Shown here piece by piece: positions 20,609-30,926 of a DNA stretch of 64,000 nt. A program made the translations under genes and the position numbers. The stretch comes from Proales similis (taxonomy: Eukaryota > Rotifera > Eurotatoria > Ploima > Proalidae), in contig JAGVRJ010000004.1 of the NCBI GenBank assembly GCA_019059635.1, positions 1,860,001 to 1,924,000 of the forward strand. Direction: 5' to 3'. The notes below the pieces were generated by a model. The model worked only from the letters and a program-made list of their open reading frames with translations. It did not search any database and was not told where the DNA came from. Within the stretch, counting starts at the first letter, position 1; every line of letters starts with the position of its first letter.

Positions 20609-22942
20609 TCAAGATTTTTTGCCTGGGAACCTGAGCGCTTCAAGCAGATTTTTTTTAAAAGCGCCATTGAATCTGTACAGGACGATGAAAGTGACTAAAT
20701 TGGCCGACTCGTAGATCACCTGCATTATTTGAGTGGCGTTCTCGCACGTTGATCCGAGCGGGAATCTCGAATCGAGGCAGGTACCGGTCGTCTCGCCCAG
20801 CTGCTGGTTTCGGTCGCTGACAACTTTGAAAAAATTGTGCATCACCGCAGTCAAGATGAGATCGGGAATTCGAAGCAAAAAGAAGAATATGCCGTTTATT
20901 GCGACCATTTTGTTCATTTTCTCTTCGCTTCGATTGTTGCTGCTCATGTTCAAGTTCTCCGCTCTCTCTTTGTTTATCTTTCGCAAGTGAATCAAAAAGA
21001 CCACGTCAAGTGACAGAGTGATGCAGGGCAGCAGAATGTTCTTGATCGCCGCAAAAGTCAAGTCCAGCTGGACAAACGGAAACTTGCGCTGGTTGGATTG
21101 GAGTCCTTTTAGAGAAAAGACGCTGGGCTGAAAGAAAAGGCGAAGTGCATCCGCCTCTGCGAGCAAGGTGCCATAGTCGGTCATAGTGAAAAGTCGTGGC
21201 ACGGCCAGCAGCAAAGAGAGCAGCACGAAAGCGTAAAAGTAAAGCCGTTCATAGTAGAGGTACTTGTCGAGACGCCAAGTCTGCTTGCTGTTGAATCTGA
21301 ATCGAATCAGAGTGAAAAAGAACAAGCAAAAGTTGGAGAAGAGAGATACACTGGCCGCACCATAGTCGATAATCAGCAGTGTGTAGATGCGAACAAATGG
21401 CTCGAGGTAGACGCTCGAGCAGAACGAGGAGGCAAAGTCTACGCAGACACTCATCGGCTTGAACACAAAAATGAGGCCATTTAGCGCGGCTGCAAAAGTT
21501 TGATAGATCAGATACTGGTACATTTGGGCGAGCTTTTGCGACCTTGAATCATTTATCTTCTTTTTGAGGCCAGCGATCATCGACCGGAGGGCGATTCCGC
21601 TCAGCACGTTGAATACAATGACAAGAAGAGATTGAATCGGAAATATGATCACAACCATGTAGAACTTGAGCATTTTCAGGCATGCTGCCAAGTCAACTTG
21701 GCTCCATTCGAAGCCTGTGCCTTGTTTGAAGTCGAATTCAGAGCAAAAGTTAAGGCGACTTGTGAAATTGCATTTAGCGACCAGAGCCGGCAGTGATAAG
21801 TTTTTCGTGCAAGAGCTAAATTGACTGCGGCCAGTATACGGAATGTCTTCGTCATTGTTGTAATTCTGCAGGAGCCAGACGATTGTGCACGAGCACTCAA
21901 TAGGACGAATGCTCTGTATGACGTAAAAGCGATTCGGGTCCTGATCAAAGTGTTTTGAGAACAAGCAAAAATCATGATCTGGAAAGAGATAAGCGTTTTG
22001 AGCCAAAACTGTATAGCCGCTGAGTTCATCAGGCGCCCAAATAATCGAGTACATTATCTGCTTTACTCTGCCAGTGGCGAACCACTCTTGGCTCATGTTC
22101 ACGTTTAGGTGGAAAAATTGACGCCAATTTGCAAACCTGAGCTGCACTTCTTTTGGCCAATTTATTGGATGCAGGCGAAGCAGTTTGCCGAATATTTGCA
22201 GCAAGACAGTTGACTGCAGCATCCAGTCAGGCAGTTGACGTTCACTTATCTCATGTAAATAAGTGCTCAATTCAATCCTGTTTATATTGCTCGACAGATT
22301 TTCGTTCTTGGCGTCTGACGGCAGCACAAGAGAGAATTTGTTGCGAGCAAGTAACGAGTCGGACAGACTGCGCACATACATGGTTCCAATTTCCACTTGG
22401 TGGAACATCAGAGCACAAGTGTTCTCTTCTAATCTGACGGACTCAGTAAGTACAAGACTAGACAACTGGCTTCTTCCGTTTATATTCGACTGATTCAGAG
22501 AGCAATAGGGCTCGCCGTTCTTATGGACATAGGAAAGCTTGCTCAGGACGAGACTTAAATCGAATCGAAATTCGTTCAAAGTGACAAGACTTGCAAAGCC
22601 GTCGACAAGACCGTTGACATTGAACAGACTAAGGATAGAAATGCTCGACGATTCGAGCTTTGATCTCGAGCATTCAGAAAAGTAAAAGCTCAAGTATTCT
22701 GCCAGTTTGATTGGTTCGAAAGTGCTGGCGGCCAGAGTCGAGCTCAAAATGTAATTTTTTATCGAACTGTCGTCGACGCCGTGAAAGCTTATTGATTGAT
22801 TTTGATTCACATTCATGCATTGAAAGTCCCAGTAGGCAGCATAGCCCTCATAGATTGTAATCGGATTTGCCACACATGCCGCCTGGACGCGAGCGCCAGC
22901 GCTGAGAAATGTCAAGATTAGAATAATAATGGCAGTGGGCAT
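20609..22942 (-). CDS. Seven-transmembrane receptor with large N-terminal ectodomain
   Basis: Intronless, about 777 residues from the ATG at 22942, which starts a clean signal peptide (MPTAIIILILTFLSAGARVQA). An in-frame ATG at 22996 would add 18 residues. About 440 residues of ectodomain follow, with many cysteines and N-glycosylation sites and no recognisable domain. Then come seven hydrophobic segments: TM1 near FYMVVIIFPIQSLLVIVFNV, TM2 near LIYQTFAAALNGLIFVF, TM3 near LLIIDYGAASVSLFSNF, TM4 near YFYAFVLLSLLLAV, TM5 near NILLPCITLSLDVVFLI, TM6 near MVAINGIFFFLLRIPDLIL and TM7 near SANLVTFIVLYRFNGAFKK. The TM7 end followed by an FKKNL helix recalls divergent rhodopsin-class invertebrate receptors, but DRY is replaced by LIRFRF and NPxxY is not intact. 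The ligand is unknown. A TATA box lies at 23268-23276. Confidence 0.85.
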   Translation of the reverse strand: MPTAIIILILTFLSAGARVQAACVANPITIYEGYAAYWDFQCMNVNQNQSISFHGVDDSSIKNYILSSTLAASTFEPIKLAEYLSFYFSECSRSKLESSSISILSLFNVNGLVDGFASLVTLNEFRFDLSLVLSKLSYVHKNGEPYCSLNQSNINGRSQLSSLVLTESVRLEENTCALMFHQVEIGTMYVRSLSDSLLARNKFSLVLPSDAKNENLSSNINRIELSTYLHEISERQLPDWMLQSTVLLQIFGKLLRLHPINWPKEVQLRFANWRQFFHLNVNMSQEWFATGRVKQIMYSIIWAPDELSGYTVLAQNAYLFPDHDFCLFSKHFDQDPNRFYVIQSIRPIECSCTIVWLLQNYNNDEDIPYTGRSQFSSCTKNLSLPALVAKCNFTSRLNFCSEFDFKQGTGFEWSQVDLAACLKMLKFYMVVIIFPIQSLLVIVFNVLSGIALRSMIAGLKKKINDSRSQKLAQMYQYLIYQTFAAALNGLIFVFKPMSVCVDFASSFCSSVYLEPFVRIYTLLIIDYGAASVSLFSNFCLFFFTLIRFRFNSKQTWRLDKYLYYERLYFYAFVLLSLLLAVPRLFTMTDYGTLLAEADALRLFFQPSVFSLKGLQSNQRKFPFVQLDLTFAAIKNILLPCITLSLDVVFLIHLRKINKERAENLNMSSNNRSEEKMNKMVAINGIFFFLLRIPDLILTAVMHNFFKVVSDRNQQLGETTGTCLDSRFPLGSTCENATQIMQVIYESANLVTFIVLYRFNGAFKKNLLEALRFPGKKS

Positions 22943-23289
22943 GGACCTGGAAATGAGCTTAATTTCGAGTGCGTTTGTGAAGCAACGAATCGCCATGTTG
23001 GTGGCGTGTTTAAATAGAAAAATACTGAAATTGAGAACCGTCTCCACAGAGTGAAGCGTTCATCTGTTAACGCTCACTTGAAATTGAGACTAAAGGAAAC
23101 CGTAGAAGCCAAGGTGAGGGGTAGAAAATTCAGAGACGAAAAAATGTTTTTTTTTCTCATCTTAATTGGCCAGTCGTCTCAATTTAACCCGATCAGTTAC
23201 ACAATTTTGTTGCCAGAAGCCTCCCATTCAAATGTTCAATCAGATTTGAGACATTCATCAATGCCCGTTTATATATGTTGTTGTTGTTG
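22943..23289. other. Compact promoter and 5' region of the receptor gene, overlapping the P450 3' flank
   Basis: On the minus strand the P450 stop (23292-23290) is followed 14 bp later by TATATAAA (23276-23268), then about 325 bp to the receptor start. Short ATGs in this leader suggest either a spliced 5' UTR or upstream open frames. Confidence 0.5.
23268..23276 (-). promoter_or_regulatory. TATA box, probably for the seven-transmembrane receptor
   Basis: ATATATAAA on the minus strand, 14 bp beyond the P450 stop codon. The P450 poly(A) region must therefore overlap the receptor promoter. Confidence 0.5.
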
Positions 23290-25642
23290 CTAGAGTCGCT
23301 TCTCGAACTGAAGAATGACTGGGTGATTGAGAATTCCAATTACGCCCTCGATGAAATCGAGCTCCTCGACTGTTTCCTCCACCTGCTTCACTTTGAACTG
23401 GCGCAAGATTTTGACCAGCGTGAGTTTCAACTCCATCATGGCAAATTTAATTCCGATGCCTTAATTTAGGTCACAAGTCTGATAAGATAGGAGGGCTCGA
23501 CGTGAGAGGGGAAGATAGATTGAAAACTTGCAATTTCTTGGCCCTTGACCAAACGCCATGAACGCCAGAGAGTTTCTTTGATCGGCGAACCTGTTAAGCC
23601 CTCGTTCGAGATGGTCTTCTCATCTAGTCGAGCGCAAAAAGGCAGTTACCGTTCGGGATAGAAAATTTCCGGCGAAACGGGGCCCCATATTTCTGGATCA
23701 TGATGAAGGCTTAGGACGTCGACGATCACAGTAAGGTCTTTGGGAATGTGAATGCCGTTGACAGTTGTGTCCTTCACGCATCTTCGTGTGCAGGCCGGAT
23801 TTGCGATCGGCCACAGTCGAAGCGTTTCTTTGATAAAGTAGTCGAGGAAGGTCAAATTTTTCAGGTTGTCATAGTCTGGCTGATCGAAAGAGTTGTTATC
23901 GCGTGCAATTCTATTCTTCGCTCAAAACGCAGCTCACTTGAACGCCCTCGTGCGAGAAGTGAAAGTCTATTTCGTTGAAGAGTTTTTCCTGCTCGTCCGG
24001 ATAACGAGCCAGAACAAACAGCAGCACGGCCAGTGAAATGGACGTGCTCTCTGAGCCGGCCATCAAGAATATCGACAAGTTCATTTTGATTTCCTTTCGT
24101 TTGGTTCAGAAGTAGTCAAGCGGCACAAAACTCATCTCGTGCTGCCACTTACGTCGAGAGAGAGTTTTTTGGAGATGTGCATCTCGGAAAAGTTGAGCTG
24201 GTCATTTTGAAAGTGATCGGGGCCGACCTCTGGACTGTATGCGTCCATAAGCAGCTGCAGGTAGTCTCTTCGTCGGATCTACAAGGCCAAATTTGGTTAG
24301 CATTCGAGATCCATTCGATTCGATGGCCAGCGGAAGTGACGTGAATTTGATTGTTTCATAGTTACGCTCGATTGACGCCGATCTTCAACAACTTCGATTA
24401 TCTCCTCTCGAATCCAAAACAACGCATCAACAAAGCCTTCGCCGAACAGGCGAATAAGAATGTGATTGACAAACAGATGCCAGTAGACGATGAAGCGGCG
24501 CAGTTCGCTCACGTACGCTGCGAGTCAATTTGTTAAGTAGACGAAGAAGAAAAGTGGCCAAAGAGAGCCGCGTGTCTGCTTACTTGCCAAATACATGAGA
24601 AACGAGTAGTCGGCGAACTTTTGCAGAGAATCGTCGCTGTTTTTGATGTACAAGTTGCCCAGGTCGCTGAACTGCATGTCACGGTCGATGCCGAACGCTT
24701 AGTTTGAAGGGCATCAGCAAGCAAGCTGCGAGGAGAGCGTTGCGGCTTGCCTTACCGCAGTTCCAGATGGTGTCCATTGTGAATCTTTTGAACATGCTCA
24801 TCACGTCCACGTTTTGGCCGCAGTCTTGTTCGATTCTCTTTAGCAGTCGATCGCTGCATTTCTCCATCAGCGGCATGAGCTAAATCAAATAAAAATCAAT
24901 CGATTGATGGTCGAGTGAAATTCAAAAGTCAGAAGCTGCGACTCGCCTCTTTCAATTTGGCCGAGGAGAATGTCGGATTCATGATCGCTCTCATTCTTTT
25001 CCACTTTCCTTTGGTGGCCGCAATTATTGGCACCTTGGTGGCGTCGTCTTCCCGATCCAATGGCTGAACCTGTTCAACTCGTCGATCACTTCAATCTGAC
25101 GAGCAAGTCAAAGGCCGGAATGGAGACCTTCTTGGCCGAGAAGTTGTGGTGCTGTTTGATGAATATCTCGTTGATCATGCTCAAGTCTGATGTGACCAAG
25201 AACGGACTGTGTCCTTGATAGAATCCTAAATCGAACGTCGCTAGTTTTTAGCGTGAGTCCCCGAGCGATGATTGAACTGCAGCAACCAACCGTAAGTCTT
25301 GCCATATTCCCTGGTCCATTTCGCAAGCACTTTGGAAGGTCGCTAGAATCAGTTCGAACTGAGTCTCCTACAAGCGCTCAAATCAAAGTCAAGCAACCTT
25401 GTCTTTTCTCAGCTGGCGAAAATTTCCAAAGAAGAACTCGTGCCTCGGAGTGGGCAAACCGCGTTCTTCAAAAAACGCGTAGGCTCGTCTCAGTCTCCTT
25501 CGGGTTGGCAAAATTGCTCGCCGTTCAAAGGGCTTTTTGTTCAATTTCAAAGTGAACTGCACCTGAAGTACAAGAGCCCGAGTCCAAGAGCGCCCACGAA
25601 GAGCCAGTGGCGTGTGCTGACGTTTCGAATCGACTGCAACAT
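23290..25642 (-). CDS. Cytochrome P450, CYP3-clan, microsomal
   Basis: A multi-exon gene that looks intact. Exon 1 (25642-25563) gives an N-terminal membrane anchor (HWLFVGALGLGLLYF). Later exons give the Pro-rich hinge and GLPTPRHEFFFGNF, then WTREYGKTYG, GHSPFLVTSDLSMI, KWKRMRAIMNPTFSSAKLKE, the I-helix AGSESTSISL, the K-helix ETLRLWPIANPACTR, IPKDLTVIVDV and the meander FYPER. The heme loop is FGQGPRNC, joined across a splice to IGIKFAMMELKL; its cysteine is the heme ligand. These motifs fit the CYP3A/CYP13 group, ER monooxygenases of drugs, steroids and diet compounds. About ten short introns are needed. One (about 56 bp, starting GTCTCC) must be removed after NFSAKK to keep frame, so the apparent frameshift there is a splice and not a lesion. 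The stop is TAG at 23292-23290. Confidence 0.88.
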
Positions 25643-25945
25643 GTCTTTGCCTTCTCTCAGAGTGCTTATCTCTTTGCCAAGTCGATTTGTCGCTCGCTTC
25701 TCTGCCTTTGTACACTAATCGGCCGAGCTCGATACCGCGCAAGCATTCGGATGACCAAAATAATTCGCAAATATTAAAGCTCGAGGTGGACGAATAAGAC
25801 AAACATGCACAACTTGATGGCTTAAAAGTAAAGTCATTCAAATGAAAGGCGATTGCACAAGCTGGCAAGTGAGTGTTTATTGAGAAGCCATTTGAAAGAC
25901 AGTCACATGAAACATTGAGAGCTGTTCAGATTGAGCACAGAGCAG
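25643..25945. other. Intergenic region upstream of the P450 and downstream of peptide 2
   Basis: No gene recognised. It should hold the P450 promoter. Confidence 0.5.
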
Positions 25946-26236
25946 CTATTCACACTTTTTCAGGCAATATCTCGCTCCGATTCTGTTCCAGCCGTAGCAA
26001 CGACACAGACCACTACAACATTGCACATTAGATTTGCAGAGTTTATTGTTCAGGCGACAAGATTGAGAGTTTTGCTCAATTGTTCTTCTACGGTAGTCCA
26101 ATTTGGCTCCTATCGGCCGTCCGAACATTACTTGCAATGCCTTCGGGGGCGATCTGTATCCGCTGCTGCTACTCATCAAAGTAGTAAATACAATCAAGAA
26201 GAGTAGGAACGGCGTAGATGTGGGCCACAGTTTCAT
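25946..26236 (-). CDS. Secreted 8-cysteine peptide 2
   Basis: Intronless, 96 residues. A signal peptide of about 26 residues (hydrophobic FLLFLIVFTTLM) precedes YRSPPKALQVMFGRPIG, a basic spacer (DYRRRTIEQNSQS) and the eight-cysteine domain starting CRLNNKLC and ending CLKKCE. The RRR before TIEQNSQ is a plausible convertase site releasing the cysteine domain. It is much closer to peptide 3 than to peptide 1, most of all in the CSGLCRC core and the conserved MFGRP segment. It shares the minus strand with peptide 3, with the DPF gene between. Activity is unknown. Confidence 0.87.
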   Translation of the reverse strand: MKLWPTSTPFLLFLIVFTTLMSSSSGYRSPPKALQVMFGRPIGAKLDYRRRTIEQNSQSCRLNNKLCKSNVQCCSGLCRCYGWNRIGARYCLKKCE

Positions 26237-26582
26237 GTTTTTTTTTAATAATTCAAGACGCTGCCTTTCTTGGTCGGGAGCGAGATGAAAAGCACTTGGC
26301 CCATCAAATAAGAACGTGACCGCCTATTCAAACGAATTTGAATTTATAATTCAAAGACAGCAGGCCACTGGACACTTGTGCGGACGCTTTTCTGGATTCA
26401 TTAGGCTGAATGCTCAAAAAAATGGCCACCCAGGTCACTGGCGGCATGATTTTCAGGTCGAGCGATCTTTATTAGATCTCGAGGCCAATCAGCAGCAAAT
26501 TAGCATTCAATTTTGAACGCTGTAAATATTTTACTATAAAATCAGGAGCATTTGAAAATCTAAAGACAGACGCTTGTCAGAA
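26237..26582. other. Divergent intergenic region (peptide 2 / DPF)
   Basis: On the minus strand a TATA-like GAATTATAAATTC lies at about 26339-26351, roughly 110 bp upstream of the peptide-2 start. No other feature is seen. Confidence 0.45.
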
Positions 26583-28642
26583 ATGATTTCAAAGAGTTTG
26601 AAAACCTTCGGTTCTGCCCAGATTGAAGACCATCAGAGAGTTCGAGTCGCGAACGGACAATTTGAGAGACAACGTACGTTGACCCGCACAAGCAAGGATT
26701 GGCGCTTATGCCGAATTCAAGTCGATCCGGCGAACTATGGTGGCATAATCATATTGTCGACGCAGACTCGTCAAACTAAAAGAAGAAGAAGAGGAACCGT
26801 CGACAGCGAGAATTGAGCGCCAAAATGACACTTTCAAACTCTTGCGAGTCTGCTGGCTGCCAAACTTTGCAGAGCTCGAACTTGTTGAAACTTAGAGGGT
26901 AAATCTTGAACGAGCAGCTCAGTGGCCGAATGAAAGAACTAATTTGCGGAAATCGCTAACAGGAACGACAGCTTGTACCAGGAGGCGATTGAAGCGTCGC
27001 TCAAGTTCAACAGGAAGCTGATGAGGGAAAGGAAGTCGCGCATTCCGTTCATCGACAGTCAGACCAAAGTGACGCAGACCAACAGCACCTTGTGGCCCAC
27101 CGAGTTCGAGCGAACGCAATCATCCACGCCGGGCCAAATTTTCTCGTATCCAATCAAAAAATGGTACAAGAAGAGGTGTCTACAGTACGAACTGAAGCGG
27201 CCAATATCGGCGGCCAGCTCGCATGAGCCGAGCCTGCCTGCGCCCAGTGCAGTCGGCGCAAACGAAAACAGCAATTCAATGGACGCTGCGAACGCTTACA
27301 ACGCACTTAAACAGCAAGTATCGGTCGAGGAGCCCGCTCACCCGAGCGCCTTCGAAGGTGAATGGTACAGCAACGGTGCAGAGGACTCGTTCGACCATGA
27401 CATCTCACACGACTTTGACTCGGACGGCGACGATTTCGAGGACCAATCCAAGCGCAATCGAGCCGGACGCAAAAAGGTGACTAGAACCAAATCGAGCCAG
27501 TCAAGCCTGTTCACGTCTAAATGTTTGATTTCATAGACTCGGGGCCGAAAGAAACAAGGCGACTCGGAGGACAAGCCATTCGCCTGTGATCGTAAGTTCA
27601 AGTGAATTGATGCTCTTCGCTGGCTGAGCGAGTCACTCACTGGATCAAATGAAGGCTGCGGAGTTCGATACAAGACAAAGCCTGGCCTCACCTATCACAT
27701 TCACAAGTTTCACAATTCAAGTAAATCGCTGACGCTCGACTCGTGCTGTTGTTCGATTCAAATTTCGATCGCTATCAGACTCGTCCGGATTTTCAAACAG
27801 CGCAGTGGGCACTCCGCGCACAGGCGGCCACACAGTAAACAGCATAAAACACGAGTCGTTGAGCAATTTAGACGAAAGCACGAACCAATCGCACGGTGAC
27901 ACTCGTTCGTCTGGCATCGAGGAGCAGCAGCAGCAGACAAACTTGGACACAACAAAGCAATCTGTTGATCGTAATAACGTTTGAGCCGTCTCTTCTTCAT
28001 TCTCATTTGCGAGTCTATTTCGTTCCTAATTCAGTCGTCTCTGACTAATTTCTAAAATTACTAATCTCTAAATATTATTTTTGTTTCTCTCGCTGAGTCA
28101 CGTTCTATTTTTTAACCGAAACTTCTGATTCGACGCGTACATTCAGAAAACAACATTGTTGATGATGATGATCGGAATAATAAATGTGCGCATCTAAACG
28201 AGATTATTTCAAATAGCCAAAGGGACTAGTGGACTAGCGGACCAGTGTGCACTGTGCTACCAAGGCGAGCAGGTACTGAATGCTGAGGGCCGGATGATAT
28301 CCGTGCGAATGGTCAGATGTCACGAGTGCAGGCGCCGATTTCATCCACTTTGTCTTAACTTCACGCCGGCCATCACGCGATCGGCCTTCACTTACAACTG
28401 GCTCTGCATTGACTGCAAACAATGCACTGTCTGCGGCAGCTCAGAGAACGACGTAAGTTGCTTCATTTCTCAACAACCTGAAATAAACAGCCAATCGAGC
28501 GGTGTTCAAGGACAAGCTCTTGTTCTGCGACGAATGCGACCGCGGCTATCACATGTACTGTACAAAGCCGGCGCTTGAGAAAGCGCCCGACGGAGACTGG
28601 CGATGTAATCTTTGCCTGAAAAGCCAAGTAAGATGCAACTAG
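26583..28642 (+). CDS. DPF: DPF / d4-family double-PHD-finger chromatin protein
   Basis: DPF proteins are BAF (SWI/SNF) complex subunits that read acylated histone H3 tails. Exons after the first: 26963-27476 (requiem N-terminal domain, [20 protein letters not shown] and [15 protein letters not shown]), 27537-27591 and 27655-27720 (a Kruppel-type C2H2 finger, [22 protein letters not shown]), and 27779-27970 (polar linker). Exon 28238-28452 carries PHD1 (CALCYQGEQ to [18 protein letters not shown]), and 28511-28642 carries PHD2 ([15 protein letters not shown] to WRCNLC, ending VRCN). The first coding exon (ATG 26583, [10 protein letters not shown]) resembles the DPF N-terminus, but the joint to 26963 needs a phase-2 donor that was not located, so 26583-26962 is unresolved. 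Introns are mostly 36-63 bp except one of 267 bp. Confidence 0.9.
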
Positions 28643-28872
28643 TGGCTCAGGATCAAATTTTCTTCTTGCTATTCAATCGAATCTCAGTCAATTTAAACTC
28701 GCGCTTTTCTTCTTACTAATCTGTGCGAACGATATTTTATTTGTATAAAATCATTTCATTTCTCATTCTTGTAAATGAATTATGAGCATTTTCTTTTCAA
28801 AATAAATCACACTTTCAAGCTAAAATCCACGGTGCCGGCAAGAATCTTGAAATGCAAATATGAAAGGAAGAT
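28643..28872. other. Convergent 3' flanks of DPF and peptide 3
   Basis: A/T-rich. AATAAA at about 28800-28805 is a candidate poly(A) signal for the DPF transcript. Confidence 0.5.
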
Positions 28873-29154
28873 CTATTGACATCGCTTTAAGCAGTACTGG
28901 GCGCCAAGCTGATTCCAGCCAAAGCAGCGGCACAGTCCGCTGCAACAGTGCGCATCCAACGAGCAGTATTGAGAGTTGAGACGACACGACTGAGAGTTTT
29001 GCTCGATTGACCTTCGGGCGTAGTCTATTTTGGTTCCGACCGGTCGGCCGAACATAACTTGAAGCGCTGACGACGGTGATTTATAGGCACTTGATTGCTG
29101 TGGTAAAATGATGCCGGCTAGCAATATGAGAATCAAACAACTGCTTGGCGTCAT
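28873..29154 (-). CDS. Secreted 8-cysteine peptide 3
   Basis: Intronless, 93 residues. Signal peptide (SSCLILILLAGIILPQQSSA), then YKSPSSALQVMFGRPVG, a spacer with ARRSIEQNSQS and the cysteine domain starting CRLNSQYC and ending CLKRCQ. Spacing is identical to the other two copies. ARR before SIEQ is the counterpart of the RRR in peptide 2 and may be a processing site. The pattern is consistent with a disulfide-rich hormone, antimicrobial or knottin-like peptide; no family name can be assigned from sequence alone. Confidence 0.88.
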   Translation of the reverse strand: MTPSSCLILILLAGIILPQQSSAYKSPSSALQVMFGRPVGTKIDYARRSIEQNSQSCRLNSQYCSLDAHCCSGLCRCFGWNQLGAQYCLKRCQ

Positions 29155-29901
29155 TTCCTGCTTTTTTTTCGCTTGGTATAACTTTGTTCTTGGCGGTGAT
29201 GTCTTCTTGGTTGCTTCACTTTCAATCGGTGCGTTGACCTTAGCCTTTATGCCTCTTTAGTCCAGTTGGCAATCTTTGCGACCTGTACTACAATTGAATT
29301 CAATAGACTCAAAGGCCCACTAATTTGCCCAACAAGAGAAATTATGTTGCTCCACTGCGACAATTAAAAGGTCAGCCAGTAAGCAAGTCGATATTTATTC
29401 GTCCCTTGTTGCTAGTGCTTGCTACCTCTCTACAGCTAGCCATTGCCATACCTCATTAATAATTAATTCTAATTTTCCACTTCCAATTTATCCTCGGACA
29501 CTGACGCTCCTCTGAGTAATTTATTTTGTTCAAAAAAATCAATTACACTCCACTTGACTGAACGTGTCACATTTTGTAAAAAAAAAAACATTTATCTTGA
29601 TATTCTGTCAAATAGGTTTGGAGGGCGGCAAAATAAGATAAGGTTGAAACATGCATAAAAACGACTCGGCTTGATGAAATCGTAGCTTTAGCTCATCAAG
29701 AGAGAGAGTCTGAGACTGAGGAAAGAATAATTAATTGCTCTATGAGGCAAATGGTTCGTGGGCCGCAGTAAGAAAAAATTACCAGAATAATCAAAGAAGA
29801 TTTCTGATAGATAAGCACAGATTATGCTTATTGCGCGATCAGGATAATTGAAAAGAGGGCTCTGCTACGCGAGGGGCTGCTGCTTTGTAATCAAACGGAG
29901 G
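29155..29901. other. Divergent intergenic region (peptide 3 / small GTPase)
   Basis: A/T-rich, with A runs near 29580 and AATTAATTA-type motifs near 29460. A weak TATA-like GGCATAAAGG lies about 90 bp upstream of the peptide-3 start on the minus strand. No gene is supported. Confidence 0.45.
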
Positions 29902-30926
29902 ATGATGAGAAAAGGAACGCAGACTGGCAAAGGTCTCAAAGAAACAGTCCAGATCTTTTTGGCTGGACCGATGGGCTGCGGCAAATCAGGTGAACATTTG
30001 GAAGATATTCATTCGAGCGGACAAAGATTCAACCCGACTGAATCAATAGCTTTAGTGACCAAGTACATAACGGGACGTTTCATCGGAGATTATGACCCTT
30101 ACTACGGTAACGAGAACCGGAACAGCATAAGCGACGAACTGTGATCGACGAATTCATGTTTAGAGGGCAGTTGGAACAAGACACAAACTATCGAGGATGC
30201 TGAGACTGAGATTTCTTTAATAGAGACGTCCGAAAAAGTAAGTCATTTTTTGTCAGTTTCACTTGAGCGGGGCAGCCGTTTTAAGACTGAACAAAGGACT
30301 ATCAGAGTCTGGAAGGCTTCGTAAGCTCATCGGGAACGATCGTTTTCGTCTACAGTATAATTGACATGGAAAGCTTCAAATCGATCACCGATCAAGTGAA
30401 CAGATACATGAGAATGCACAGGGAGAGGGATGCGAGCATTGGCAAAGTTATCCTGCTGGGCACTAAAACAGACCTGGACCGTTACCGTCAAGTATTCAAA
30501 GAGCACGTTCAGTCGTTTGTTCAACAGATGCGATCTGAGTTTTGCTATCAGATCGTTTGCATGGAAATATCGGCCCTCGAAGACCAGGAGCTGGTCGATC
30601 TCTTATTCGACTCCATCGTGAGGTACTCGCGTCTGGACGCACCAGCAAACGCGATTCAGAAAGCGTCGGTCAAAACCAAACATCAGCCTCTGAAACAACA
30701 ACAAAAAGAGAAACATTCAGAAGTGGGCAGTTTGAAGAGAGCTTGCGAACCAGTGGCCCGCTCGCAGTCGGTCACGGTCGGCTCTTACGCAAACGAAGAG
30801 GATATCGAAGCTTCGACTTTGTTTGAAAATACTGCCGAGTTGTGCGCTTCTGCTGCCAATTCGGGCAGAGAGGCGAAAAAACTCTCTTCCAAGTTTCCTT
30901 TTATTTCGAAAATTCTGAATAAATGA
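29902..30926 (+). CDS. Divergent Ras-superfamily small GTPase (RERG/RASL-like)
   Basis: Exons 29902-29989, 30050-30106, 30164-30237 and 30297-30926 join in phase to 282 residues. The P-loop is GPMGCGKS, followed by ALVTKYITGRFIGDYDPYYE, closely matching switch I of RERG and RASL proteins. The G4 motif is GTKTDL and G5 is EISAL. The G3 DxxG motif, expected between SLIETSEK and DYQSLEG, is missing, so there is no catalytic Gln equivalent and GTP hydrolysis is probably impaired. The C-terminus is a long basic and serine-rich extension ending FPFISKILNK with no CAAX box, as in RERG-type proteins that are not prenylated. Either ATG (29902 or 29905) may be used. Confidence 0.8.

Noticed and set aside
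25120-25180. Apparent frameshift in the P450 gene
   Set aside because: Removing a 56-bp GTCTCC...ACAG intron after NFSAKK restores frame and gives family-typical sequence, so no lesion is claimed.
26119-26151. Neuropeptide amidation site in peptides 2 and 3
   Set aside because: The conserved FGR is followed by Pro, which disfavours cleavage; only peptide 1 has FGRR, so an amidated product is kept as a weak alternative.
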